Assembly: GCA_009783465.1 (NCBI GenBank)
Contig: WRDM01000005.1
Span: 33,872 to 97,871 of the forward strand
Reading direction: 5' to 3'
DNA from: Phycisphaerae bacterium
GTDB lineage: Bacteria; Planctomycetota; Phycisphaerae; SM23-33
DNA: 64,000 nt
The position numbers and the translations under genes were made by a program. Under the pieces are notes generated by a model that made no database searches, was not told the origin of the DNA, and saw only the letters and a list, made by a program, of their open reading frames with translations. Below are positions 23,832 to 34,264 of the stretch, piece after piece. Within the stretch, counting starts at the first letter, position 1, and each line of letters opens with the position of its first letter.

Positions 23832-26015
23832 ATGATGATTCGTATAGTACTGGCCATTCTTGTTGCGGCGACGGCGGGGGGTAGCTCGTGGGCGCAGGCG
23901 CCGACGTCTCGGCCCGCGCAGCCGGTGCGGCCCGCGGTGGCGGAACGGACGGGGGCGCTGCCGTTTCTGATCGGCGCGGATTGGCCCGTCGACGCGTCGG
24001 AGGCGGTGGAAAAACAGGCCGCCGACATGGGAATGAACTTCGCCCGCATCAACGGCGGCGGCGGGGCGTGGGCCATCGAGAGCCACTCCAAAAAAGCCAA
24101 ACAACTCGAAGAACGCGGCGTCTTCGTGCTGCTTCAACTCGGCAGCCATTGGGTGCCCGCCAACTACTTCAAATACACCGACTACTACTTCGTCGACCAC
24201 GCCGGCGGCACCGGCAAGGAAGACCGGACCAGTTGGTCGATCAAAACCGGCGGCAACGATTGGCCGCAATTTTCCTACGCGGCCACCGGGGACGATTTCA
24301 AAAAAGAACTCTATATCGAGTACGAGAAGTACATCACGGAGTTTAGGGACCGCGGCAACGTGATCGGCGTGATTTTGCACAACGAGCCGGGGCTGTTCTG
24401 GCAGGACGACAAACTGTACGACTACAACCCGCGGTCGATCGCGCGGTTTCGTCAATGGCTCAAGTCGCGGCATGAGACGATCGAGACGCTCAACGAGCGG
24501 TGGGGCGGCAAGCACAAATCGTTCGACGAGATCTCGCCGCCGGCCAAACTGCCGCCGATCGAGGACCCCGCCGAAGTCGCCGCCATGATCGACTGGCGAC
24601 GATTCCAGACGCAGATGATCGAGGACTGGCTGCGATGGGAAGTCACCGCCAGCATGAAAATTCAGCCGCGAATCAACTGGCGGACGACCACCAACATGGC
24701 CGGGCCTTTGGACAACTGGCATTTCTACCGCTGCGACAACATGGTCCGCTTCAGCCACGGCATGGACGCGCTGGGCATCGACATTTATCCCAACCAGTGG
24801 ACGGGGAAACTCTTCGGCGAGTACACGATGGCGATGGCCCGCGGCGCGGCGGCGGAGAAGACGCCCGGCATGACGTCGCCGTGGATTCGAGGCCCAAGGC
24901 CGGTGTGGGTGCTCGAAGCCCAGACCTACGACGATTCGCACAAGGAGCTCACGCCCGAGCAACGAGGCGAGCTGCTGTATCGCGACCTGTGGACATACGC
25001 CGCCGGCGGGGCCAAGGCCATTGCCCTGTGGCGACTCAGCGACACCGGAGGCTACAGCCTGACCAAGGGCCAAGCCAATCCGCGAACCGCCGCCGTGAAA
25101 ACCTTCGCCGCCCAGGCCAAGTGGTTACAGTTGGAACGGTTCAATCCCGTCCCGGCCGAGGTGGCCGTCGTCGTCGATCCCGACAGCCTGCTGTATATCG
25201 GCGCGACCTCGGAAAAACTGTCGCGAACCTCGGGAATTCACCACAATTTCCAAGGCTATTACGCCGCCGTGCGAAATCTCCAACTGGACGCCGACGTGCT
25301 CTTCGTCGAACAACTCCGCGACGAGGAAATTTTCCCCAGGTACAAGACGCTGATCTTGCCGTCGATCTTCATGATGGACGAACCGTTGGCGGCCGTCCTG
25401 ACAAAATTCGTAGATGCCGGTGGCCTGCTGATCGTCGACGAAGGGTTCGCCACCCTCGACCGCCACGGCAAACCGCTGACGAGCCCCGATGGCAAGTCGG
25501 TGGGCCAAACCCCCGGCTTCGGCCTGAACAAGGTCGTCGGCGAGCCGCAGGAAGCCGGCGATAACGTCAAACTCACCCCATTCGGCAAAGGCCACGGCGT
25601 CATGCTGATCAAAAATCGAGGCCAGGGCTTCCTCGAAGGCTGGGCCAACCAACCGCTGGCCGGGGCCGTCCGCGACGCACTGCCCAAGGCAACGATCGCC
25701 GTGAAGCACGCCCCGAACACGCCGGACAAAACGCCCGCTCCATCGCGGACGATCGCCACCCGCCTGCACGACGACCGCGGCAACACACTGGTCGTCTTCA
25801 CGCAACCCAACGAAAAAATGAAACCGCTGGAGGCGGATGGCCCCCTGAGCGTCTCCATGACAGGCATGCACGGTGTGAAACGTGTCCTGCTGCTAGCCCC
25901 CGGCGAAGCAACAGCCAAACCACTCGAGTTCACGTGCGGACAAGGCGTACTGATACTCCAGGTGAATGCAACATCCACCTTCGCCATCGCCATCGGCGAC
26001 GACTTGCCGGAGTGA
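23832..26015 (+). CDS. Secreted GH42-like glycoside hydrolase (beta-galactosidase type)
   Basis: 727 residues. Signal peptide MMIRIVLAILVAATAGGSSW then AQA. A TIM barrel follows with GMNFARINGGGGAW, the acid/base region GVILHNEPGLFW and the likely nucleophile region PVWVLEAQTY, the positions expected for GH42. After that comes a class-I-amidotransferase-like trimerisation domain (VAVVVDPDSLLY, ILPSIFMMDEPLAAVL, GGLLIVDEGFATL) and a beta-sandwich end. It would remove terminal galactose or arabinose from glycans outside the cytoplasm. AGGAG lies 5 bases before ATG 23832. The canonical acid/base Asn-Glu pair is kept (NEP). Confidence 0.82.
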   Translation: MMIRIVLAILVAATAGGSSWAQAPTSRPAQPVRPAVAERTGALPFLIGADWPVDASEAVEKQAADMGMNFARINGGGGAWAIESHSKKAKQLEERGVFVLLQLGSHWVPANYFKYTDYYFVDHAGGTGKEDRTSWSIKTGGNDWPQFSYAATGDDFKKELYIEYEKYITEFRDRGNVIGVILHNEPGLFWQDDKLYDYNPRSIARFRQWLKSRHETIETLNERWGGKHKSFDEISPPAKLPPIEDPAEVAAMIDWRRFQTQMIEDWLRWEVTASMKIQPRINWRTTTNMAGPLDNWHFYRCDNMVRFSHGMDALGIDIYPNQWTGKLFGEYTMAMARGAAAEKTPGMTSPWIRGPRPVWVLEAQTYDDSHKELTPEQRGELLYRDLWTYAAGGAKAIALWRLSDTGGYSLTKGQANPRTAAVKTFAAQAKWLQLERFNPVPAEVAVVVDPDSLLYIGATSEKLSRTSGIHHNFQGYYAAVRNLQLDADVLFVEQLRDEEIFPRYKTLILPSIFMMDEPLAAVLTKFVDAGGLLIVDEGFATLDRHGKPLTSPDGKSVGQTPGFGLNKVVGEPQEAGDNVKLTPFGKGHGVMLIKNRGQGFLEGWANQPLAGAVRDALPKATIAVKHAPNTPDKTPAPSRTIATRLHDDRGNTLVVFTQPNEKMKPLEADGPLSVSMTGMHGVKRVLLLAPGEATAKPLEFTCGQGVLILQVNATSTFAIAIGDDLPE

Positions 26016-26064
26016 CATAACGTATTCGACCGCGCACCGCTCGAGGCAGGCTGTTCGTGTTGCC

Positions 26065-27414
26065 CTACGTGGCGGGCTGTACGCGCCTCAGGTCCATCGG
26101 CGCCGACCACGCGCCCGGCGGCATTCCCGTATCCAGCCCCCCCGCGACCGGCTGCCTGACCAAGGTAAGCGAATGGCCCATCATGATCCCGAACAGTAAC
26201 CATATTTCTTCGGTAAGGACATTATTGCCGCTGGAGTGTCGCATCAGAAATACCTGGAGGAATACGATCAACAACGGCGCGGCGAACAGCCGGGTTGGGG
26301 TGCGGCGAAAAGCGGCTATGCTCCATCGAAGAATGGTTGGAATCGCCGCGACGAGAAAGCAAAATAGCCCCACGATGCCAAGTTCCATCAATATCTGCAC
26401 CGTGAGGTTATGTGAGGTGGCTCCCCCTCGTTGCTTGGCTGTGGCGGAGCCGAATCCTACGGGAGTTCCCCATACCGGGTTTTTCGCAGCGAATTGCAGG
26501 CCTCTCTCGATCAGAACGATTCGGGAAGATGTTCCCGTTTCGGTACTCGATAATCGCTTCAGGGCGGTCTCTGGGAGCATTGTGTGTGTCGCCAACAGCA
26601 GCACGATGGCCACGCTCAAGCCAATCCCGATCCGAATGCTGGTCCTTCCGCCCATCAACAGTAGAAAAACTACCGTAACCATCGCCAGAAAGAGCAACGG
26701 CGCGCGTGTGCCGGTCAGTGCGATGGCTATCACCATCACGGCCAGACCGCCCCAGCAAACGATATCACGGAAAATATTCTTTCGGGTCTGATTGGCGATG
26801 AAGATATACGCCAGCATGGCCGAGGCACAGAGACCCAGCGTGATCGCAAAACTGAGACCGTGAAGACGGTCGGAAGCCGAATAACGCGTTGCTGCTTCAT
26901 GAACCGTCCCTACATGGCCGGTCGCCCAGGATACTAACGTGGTCAAGGCGATCGCAATACCCATCCACACCATCGCACTGATAAATCGGCGAAGCCGGGG
27001 CAGCGAAAGTGGCCATGCCACCCCCATCCAAAACGGGATTATCCAGGTAAAAATGACATAGATCCACTTGGTTTGCTCCATTCCGGAGGCTTGGCCGGCG
27101 TACATGTAGAGGCGCAGTTCCATCAGGATTCCCAGGAACCCGATCAACGCGACGGCAAGCGTGAACCGGCGAGGTAGTACCACAGCATCGCGGGAGTGGG
27201 CCAAAATCATCCAGCCGGCTGTCACGACAAAAGTCACACCATAGAACATCCCCGATTTCATGGTATCCCACCCTAGGCCGGCGAACTGAACGACCAATCC
27301 CATGGCCGCGAAACCACAGATGTACAGGGCCAGCATCCCCTCGAGTCGAAAGATGCGCAGGTAGACGATCAGGGCGATCAAGGCGATGACGATTACAGCG
27401 GCAGAAAAAAGCAC
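26065..27414 (-). CDS. O-antigen ligase/polymerase-like membrane protein
   Basis: 449 residues with about 11 predicted transmembrane helices. The Wzy_C/RfaL core is present: ALTGTRAPLLFLAMVTVVFL, then SSRIVLIERGLQFAAKNPVW, GTPVGFGSATAKQRGG and TSHNLTVQILMELGIVGL, with the conserved His of the large periplasmic loop. Would polymerise or ligate the glycan made by the neighbouring transferases. GTG 27414 is chosen because AAGGAGATATCGC stands just before it; a longer frame from 27495 has no such signal. The gap 27415-27615 shows no gene and no repeat. Confidence 0.82.
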   Translation of the reverse strand: MLFSAAVIVIALIALIVYLRIFRLEGMLALYICGFAAMGLVVQFAGLGWDTMKSGMFYGVTFVVTAGWMILAHSRDAVVLPRRFTLAVALIGFLGILMELRLYMYAGQASGMEQTKWIYVIFTWIIPFWMGVAWPLSLPRLRRFISAMVWMGIAIALTTLVSWATGHVGTVHEAATRYSASDRLHGLSFAITLGLCASAMLAYIFIANQTRKNIFRDIVCWGGLAVMVIAIALTGTRAPLLFLAMVTVVFLLLMGGRTSIRIGIGLSVAIVLLLATHTMLPETALKRLSSTETGTSSRIVLIERGLQFAAKNPVWGTPVGFGSATAKQRGGATSHNLTVQILMELGIVGLFCFLVAAIPTILRWSIAAFRRTPTRLFAAPLLIVFLQVFLMRHSSGNNVLTEEIWLLFGIMMGHSLTLVRQPVAGGLDTGMPPGAWSAPMDLRRVQPAT

Positions 27415-27615
27415 GCGATATCTCCTTGAGTCCGATGCATCCTTAAAACGGGCATTGTCATGTCCTTGGCCGTTCCGGCGGCCTCTACGGCGCACGAAAC
27501 GGGAATCGTTTTACTCGGGAATCGCCGTCGCGCACTCACGTGTCGCCAGTCCGCACCTCATGAGCGTATTCTACCTTTACGGATGACGGCCTGTAAAGGA
27601 TCGGCGGCGACGTAC

Positions 27616-28821
27616 TCAATTTTTTGCCTGCGAAAACAGGCTGTCGAATACGGCGAGCCATTTTCCGTAGATTTTCTCGGTGACGAATTCCTTGGATTTT
27701 TCCACGGCGTTGATGGCCATCTCGCGGCGACGGGCGTCGTCCTTCATCAGGCTTGCCAGTTTTTTCGCATACAGGTCGCAGTCGAACGGCTTGACCAGGA
27801 CACCGTTCTTTCCGTCGTCGATGATATCGACGACGGAGGAAAAGGACTGAAAGGCCAACGGAACGCAGCCTGCGCCTTGTGATTCCACAAGCGTCATGGG
27901 AAATCCTTCGGACGTCGACGTCATCATGAGTAGGGAAGCTTTCGGGTAAAACTCCTCGGATTTCTTAAATCCTTCGAAGATCACGCGTTCCACCTTCAGT
28001 TTTTTCGCCAGCGTTACCGTATTGTTGAATTCCGGGCCGTCGCCCAGCATGCGGAACGTCCAGTCGGGAAATTCCCGGAACAGTTTCGCCCAGATTCGGA
28101 CGGCGAAGTCTGGCCTCTTGTAGGTGGAATCGAACCGTCCGACAAATAAGATTTCTTTTTCCTTCGCCGACAAGTCGACCGTGCCGACGCCGGCGAACGG
28201 GTAGGGATTGTTTATGGCGATCACGTTGGATGGGCATTGACCGAGATAGTCGGCGATCTCGGCTTTATGTTGTTCCGATAACACAATAAACCAATCGCTG
28301 TTGGCGCACACCTCCTGGAGGTGCCCCTTGAATTTTCGCTTATGAATCATTCGGACGATTTTTTGGGAAACTCCCAGCGACAACAGTGGCGCCAGGAATC
28401 CCACGTGATATTTTTTCAGCATTCCATACCGGGTGTAGCGGGCGTGCTTGATGTGGCCGTTAATCGAACAACGGGGGACGGACAACAACTTGGCGCCGAC
28501 GGACCGGGCATGGTAGGCAAGGCGACTGACCTCTGGGTCCATGCCCATCTGGTTGATTACCACGTCGATGTTGTGTTCCTTCAGGAAATTCTTGAAAAAT
28601 TCCACATTCTCCGGGATGGTGCTGACGATTTCCCCAAGGGCAGGAAGATAGAATTGCCTTTTCGCGTCGGGCCGGTTGTTCGGATTCGAGGGCCGGGTTG
28701 CGAGGTACCACGTCGTGTGCCCCATCGTCTGCTCGAAATAATTGGCCTGCGTAGCCGTGTTTTTTTCAACGCCCCCCATCATGGGATCGACAATGCGATA
28801 TGTTAAGTATACGATATTCAT
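27616..28821 (-). CDS. Glycosyltransferase family 4
   Basis: 401 residues, GT-B. N-terminus NIVYLTYRIVDPMMGGVEK has the acceptor loop with GGVE. The donor domain shows ILFVGRFDSTYKRPDFAV, MLGDGPEFNN and the E-x7-E motif SEGFPMTLVE near 302-310. Start ATG at 28821; a longer frame from 28857 adds only 12 codons. Transcribed away from gmd with a 232-base divergent gap that must hold both promoters. Ends KWLAVFDSLFSQAKN without repeat-derived residues. Confidence 0.88.
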   Translation of the reverse strand: MNIVYLTYRIVDPMMGGVEKNTATQANYFEQTMGHTTWYLATRPSNPNNRPDAKRQFYLPALGEIVSTIPENVEFFKNFLKEHNIDVVINQMGMDPEVSRLAYHARSVGAKLLSVPRCSINGHIKHARYTRYGMLKKYHVGFLAPLLSLGVSQKIVRMIHKRKFKGHLQEVCANSDWFIVLSEQHKAEIADYLGQCPSNVIAINNPYPFAGVGTVDLSAKEKEILFVGRFDSTYKRPDFAVRIWAKLFREFPDWTFRMLGDGPEFNNTVTLAKKLKVERVIFEGFKKSEEFYPKASLLMMTSTSEGFPMTLVESQGAGCVPLAFQSFSSVVDIIDDGKNGVLVKPFDCDLYAKKLASLMKDDARRREMAINAVEKSKEFVTEKIYGKWLAVFDSLFSQAKN

Positions 28822-29053
28822 GTATTTTTCCGGTTGCCAGCATCGAATGGTTGTCAAGTGGACGTTGGCGACGCAATCCCATGTACTTGCGGCATTTTAC
28901 ACAATCCTGGCCTTGCGGACAACCTCGTTTGCTTTATCGGCTTTACCGGATCTGAAATTAAGATTGCCGAAGCCGTTGGACGATGGTTTACTAAGTAGGG
29001 TTGCGGCATCACGTGGTTGGTGACGGGCTGTAACAGCAGGAGAATAGCTGAAC

Positions 29054-30076
29054 ATGGCAAAAAAAGCGTTGATTACGGGCATTACCGGGCAGGATGGGAG
29101 TTACCTGGCTGAGTTTTTGTTGGCGAAGGGGTATGAGGTGCATGGGATTGTGCGGCGGTCGAGTTCGTTCAGTACGGGGCGGCTGGACGCGATCTATCTG
29201 GATCCGCATAACCCTCAGAGCCGGCTGTTTTTGCATTACGGCGACCTGTCCGATTCGGCCGGCCTGCGGCAGATTCTCACCGCCTGCGGGCCTGACGAAG
29301 TGTATAACCTCGCCGCCCAGTCGCATGTCCGCGTCAGCTTCGATCAGCCGGTGTACACCGTTGACGTCGACGCCCTGGGTACCTTACGGCTGCTCGAAGC
29401 CATCCGCGACTGCCACCTGCCCACCCGCTTCTACCAGGCCTCCAGCAGCGAAATGTTCGGTAAAGTTCAGGAAGTGCCCCAGAAGGAGACTACGCCGTTT
29501 TATCCGCGAAGCCCTTACGGCTGCGCGAAGGTGTACAGCTACTGGCAGACCGTGAATTATCGCGAGAGTTATGGCACGTTCGCCTGCAACGGCATTCTGT
29601 TCAACCACGAAAGCCCTCGTCGCGGCGAGACGTTTGTGACACGGAAGATCACGCGGGCGGCCACGCGGATCAAGGAAGGCCTCCAGGACAAACTGTACCT
29701 GGGCAACACCGACGCCCAGCGTGACTGGGGCTTCGCGGGCGACTACGTGGAGGCGATGTGGCTGATGCTTCAGCAGGAGCAGGCCGACGACTACGTCATC
29801 GCCACCGGCGAGATGCATTCGGTGCAGGAGTTTGCGGAGGCGGTGTTCGGTTCGCTGGGGCTGGACTGGCGGAAACACGTCGAGGTGGATCCGCGTTACT
29901 TCCGGCCTGCCGAGGTGGAGCAGTTGCTTGGCGACGCGTCGAAGGCCCGTAAGCAACTTGGTTGGGCGCCGAAGGTTACGTTTAAGCAGCTTGCGAAAAT
30001 GATGACGGATCACGACTGGGCCCTGGCGAAAGAGGAACGCGTGCTGGCGGATCATCGGGCCAGGAGCGGGAAGTAG
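29054..30076 (+). CDS. gmd: GDP-mannose 4,6-dehydratase
   Basis: Converts GDP-D-mannose to GDP-4-keto-6-deoxy-mannose, the first step toward GDP-L-fucose and GDP-rhamnose. Extended SDR of 340 residues: NADP-binding [42 protein letters not shown], the catalytic Tyr/Lys in [18 protein letters not shown] near 153-170 and [16 protein letters not shown]. These match Gmd throughout. The partner fcl lies downstream, after a PIN cassette. ATG 29054 is preceded by AGCAGGAG. Confidence 0.95.
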   Translation: MAKKALITGITGQDGSYLAEFLLAKGYEVHGIVRRSSSFSTGRLDAIYLDPHNPQSRLFLHYGDLSDSAGLRQILTACGPDEVYNLAAQSHVRVSFDQPVYTVDVDALGTLRLLEAIRDCHLPTRFYQASSSEMFGKVQEVPQKETTPFYPRSPYGCAKVYSYWQTVNYRESYGTFACNGILFNHESPRRGETFVTRKITRAATRIKEGLQDKLYLGNTDAQRDWGFAGDYVEAMWLMLQQEQADDYVIATGEMHSVQEFAEAVFGSLGLDWRKHVEVDPRYFRPAEVEQLLGDASKARKQLGWAPKVTFKQLAKMMTDHDWALAKEERVLADHRARSGK

Positions 30077-30181
30077 ACGTACCGAGGTGCTCTGTGATGG
30101 GCGTTCCGCTTGTCAGCAGGCGGGCGGCGGAGTACACTGAGGCGGACGGAACGGGAAGCGTGTTTGGATGGCTAAAAACGC

Positions 30182-30645
30182 GTGTACGTCGAATCGTCGG
30201 TGATTAGCTATCTGACCGCCAGACCGGCGAAGGACGGTCTGAATAGAGTCCGCCAGCAGTTGACGGCGAAGTGGTGGGATCGCCGCCATGAATGGGAGTG
30301 TGTCGTGTCGCCCATCGTGATGTTGGAAATCGCCGAAGGCGATCCGGGAGCGGCGGCCCGAAGGCTGGAAAAAGCGCGGTCATTCATGGAAGTGCAGACT
30401 TCATCCGAGACGGAATGGTTGGCGGGTATGTTAATTTCGCATAAACTGGTACCGGAATCGGTGAGGGCTGACGCCGTGCATTTGGCTCTGGCGGCGGTAC
30501 ACGGAGCGCACTATCTGCTGACGTGGAATCAGAAGCATCTGGACAACTTGAACCTTCGTTCCCGTGTCGAGGATTTTGTCCGAAAACAAGGCTGGGAGCC
30601 GGCCATGGTCATTACGCCCGACCGGTTGCTGCCAGAGGAGTCATC

Positions 30646-30649
<4 letters not shown>
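30182..30649 (+). CDS. PIN-domain protein, probable VapC-like toxin
   Basis: 155 residues with the PIN ribonuclease fold: MYVESSVISYLTARPAKD (here Glu replaces the usual first Asp), SPIVMLEIAEGDP, RADAVHLALAAVHGAHYLL and TWNQKHLDNL, giving the acidic active-site set. Proteins starting VYVE(S/T)S..SYLTARP form a distinct PIN group normally paired with a small downstream partner, as seen here. The start is a GTG at 30182; an in-frame stop lies 9 bases upstream. Its last codons overlap the next gene (GTGA). Confidence 0.78.
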
Positions 30650-31930
<1,281 letters not shown>

Positions 31931-31963
31931 GGCCCGTGTCCGGCGCGACAAGGAAGGAGTGCT

Positions 31964-33217
31964 ATGGCTGTCAATGCCAAACCGATGAAGGGTTCCCCCG
32001 CCGCCGGGCCGCCGCGGCTTGTTGTGATGAATCAGGTGGCCGCCACGCTGACGATCGACTTGTTGAAGGATTTTCGCGATCGCGGAGTTGCCTGTCGGGC
32101 CTTGGCGGGGGAGTACGAGGCCACGCCGGAACAACTGCCCGGCGTGACGTTGCACAACGGTCGCCGGCTGATTAAACACCGCGCACTGTTTCGCCTCTGG
32201 ACGTGGCTGGTGTTTTCGCTCCAGGGGTTGTGGACGGTCTGGAAATATCGGCGAGAGGACATGCTGATTGTGACCAGTCCGCCGTCGTTCATTTTGGCGA
32301 TGCCGCTACTGAAGAGACTGTTCGGCGTGCGGTATTCCCTGTTGATTTACGACATTTATCCCGAGGTGGCGGAGCGGTTGGGCATGATCAGGCCGGGCGG
32401 ATGGATCGCCCGCCTGTGGCGGAAATTCAGCCGCAAGGCGATGCTGGACGCCCGGTCCGTCATCACGCTCGGTTCCGACATGGCCGACACGTTGCGGGGC
32501 CACCTTCGGCCTGGCGACGAACTTTCGATCGAGATCGTTCCCACCTGGGTCGATCCTGACGTCATTCGACCGGTCGATCGGAGCGAGAATCCCTTCGTTC
32601 GCGAGCACGGCTTGGCGGATAAGTTTGTCGTGATGTACAGCGGCTCGTTCGGCGCGACGCACGACATTGCCTCCCTCGTGGAGACTGCCGGCCTGATGGC
32701 CGAGGAATCCGACGTGCATTTCATGCTGATCGGCGGCGGCACGCGGCAGGTGGAGTTGTCGAAACTGGTGGCGTCGCGGGGGCTGAAAAACCTGACCCTG
32801 CTTCCGCACCAACCGCGCGATGTATTTCCGTATTCGCTGGCCTCGGCGGACTGCCAGGTGGTCTCGCTGGACGAGGCCTACGCGGGCTTGTCCATTCCGT
32901 CCAAGACGTATTGCGCCATGGCGGCCGGGTGCGCGGTCATTGCGGTCAGCCCGCCCGAGAGCGACTTGACGACGATTATTACCGAAGGCCAATGTGGCCT
33001 GCACGTCCCGCCACGAAACCCGGAGGCCTTGGTGACGGCCATCCGCCGCCTTCGCGACGACGCGGCCCTGCTGAACCAATGCAAACAACGCGGCCGCCAC
33101 CTGGCGGAGGAGCGGTTCTCCAGGGAACCGAACCTGGAAAAATTCTTCGCCGTCCTGAAAACAAGTTTTGACTGGAGGAGGTACGGCATGAACAACGGGA
33201 ACAAGGACAATACGTGA
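31964..33217 (+). CDS. Glycosyltransferase, WcaI/WbuB-like (GT4)
   Basis: 417 residues. Resembles colanic-acid WcaI and fucosamine-transferase WbuB-type enzymes: SPPSFILAMPLLKRLFGVRY, LLIYDIYPEVAERLGMI, MYSGSFGATHDIASLVETA, SLDEAYAGLSIPSKTYCAMA and GCAVIAVSPPESDL. The position directly after fcl supports fucosyl or 6-deoxyhexosyl transfer, but this is inference. The stop overlaps the following gene's GTG start (GTGA), giving translational coupling. Confidence 0.85.
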   Translation: MAVNAKPMKGSPAAGPPRLVVMNQVAATLTIDLLKDFRDRGVACRALAGEYEATPEQLPGVTLHNGRRLIKHRALFRLWTWLVFSLQGLWTVWKYRREDMLIVTSPPSFILAMPLLKRLFGVRYSLLIYDIYPEVAERLGMIRPGGWIARLWRKFSRKAMLDARSVITLGSDMADTLRGHLRPGDELSIEIVPTWVDPDVIRPVDRSENPFVREHGLADKFVVMYSGSFGATHDIASLVETAGLMAEESDVHFMLIGGGTRQVELSKLVASRGLKNLTLLPHQPRDVFPYSLASADCQVVSLDEAYAGLSIPSKTYCAMAAGCAVIAVSPPESDLTTIITEGQCGLHVPPRNPEALVTAIRRLRDDAALLNQCKQRGRHLAEERFSREPNLEKFFAVLKTSFDWRRYGMNNGNKDNT

Positions 33218-34158
33218 AAAAAGTGTTCCGAAACATACGACGATTCATGAGATCTGTTTTGCGGGATGTTCCCGTGATACATCCTTTGTGGAGACGTTTT
33301 CTGTTGTGGCATCGCAGTCGCTTGCGGCCAGACCAATACCCGAAAGCATTGAAGCGTCTGTATGCGGACGGAACGGGCGAAACGCTCGATCTGGAAAATC
33401 CCAAAACGTTTGGCGAAAAAATCCAATGGCTGAAACTATACGACAATCCGCCGATAAAAACCGTTCTGGCGGATAAATATAGAGTACGGCAATGGGTATC
33501 GGAAAAAATCGGAGACGACCACCTGATTCCTTTGCTGGGAACATGGGAAAATGCCGACGATATCGATTTTAATGCGCTGCCTGACCAGTTCGCCCTGAAA
33601 GCCAACCATGGCAGCGGGACGAATATTATCGTCAAGGATAAACGCGAATTAGATATAAAAAAAACAAAAAAAACGTTAAATAAGTGGCTGAAGTCCGACT
33701 ATAGCCTGATGGGGTTTGAGCTGCATTACAAACATATCCCTCCGATGGTTATCGCGGAAAAATACATAGAAAATATAGACGGCGACGTCTATGACTATAA
33801 ATTTTATTGTTTTCATGGCGAGCCCAGGTATTGCCTGATTATTATTGGTCGGCACGCAGAGCAGAGGCGAGCTGTGGTTGACATGAATTTTGAGATCACG
33901 TCATTAACGATCGGGACGCAGCGTGTGGGTGCGTTTCCTGAAGTCGATCTTTCGTCCGCCAAGCCGGAGAATTACGGCCGCATGGTAACACTGGCCAGAA
34001 CGTTGTGCGAGGGACTGAAATTCGTCAGGGTCGATTTTTACAACGTTCGGGGGAAAATTTACTTCGGCGAAATGACGTTTCATCCCATGGGGGGGATGGG
34101 CAAAATCCTTCCCCGGGAATACGAGACAGTTCTTGGGGACTTGATTCTGTTGTCCTGA
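33214..34158 (+). CDS. TupA-like ATP-grasp protein for polysaccharide/teichuronopeptide synthesis
   Basis: 314 residues: LENPKTFGEKIQWLKLYD near the N-terminus, ADKYRVRQWVSEKIG, FALKANHGSGTNIIVKD (ATP-grasp glycine loop), VIAEKYIENIDGDVYDYKFY (nucleotide-binding strand) and VRVDFYNVRGKIYFGEMTF, the metal-binding end. Family members are thought to join an amino acid to a polysaccharide carboxyl group. The gene is clearly AT-richer than the surrounding genes (runs such as AAAAAAACAAAAAAAACG), which suggests transfer. Starts at GTG 33214 inside the previous stop. Confidence 0.83.
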   Translation: MKKVFRNIRRFMRSVLRDVPVIHPLWRRFLLWHRSRLRPDQYPKALKRLYADGTGETLDLENPKTFGEKIQWLKLYDNPPIKTVLADKYRVRQWVSEKIGDDHLIPLLGTWENADDIDFNALPDQFALKANHGSGTNIIVKDKRELDIKKTKKTLNKWLKSDYSLMGFELHYKHIPPMVIAEKYIENIDGDVYDYKFYCFHGEPRYCLIIIGRHAEQRRAVVDMNFEITSLTIGTQRVGAFPEVDLSSAKPENYGRMVTLARTLCEGLKFVRVDFYNVRGKIYFGEMTFHPMGGMGKILPREYETVLGDLILLS

Positions 34159-34264
34159 TAAACCGATAAACTACGAGGGAATAGGTGAAAAGCGGTTCGG
34201 ACGGATTTAACCGTCATGGCATGACTGTCGTTTGAACGCGTGTGCTGACAATGGACGCTGATTT

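Noticed and set aside
23733..25073. Upstream extension of the 22521-23732 gene to 850 codons
   Set aside because: The extension is antisense to the start of the GH42-like gene and has no domain; the ATG at 23732 is sufficient.
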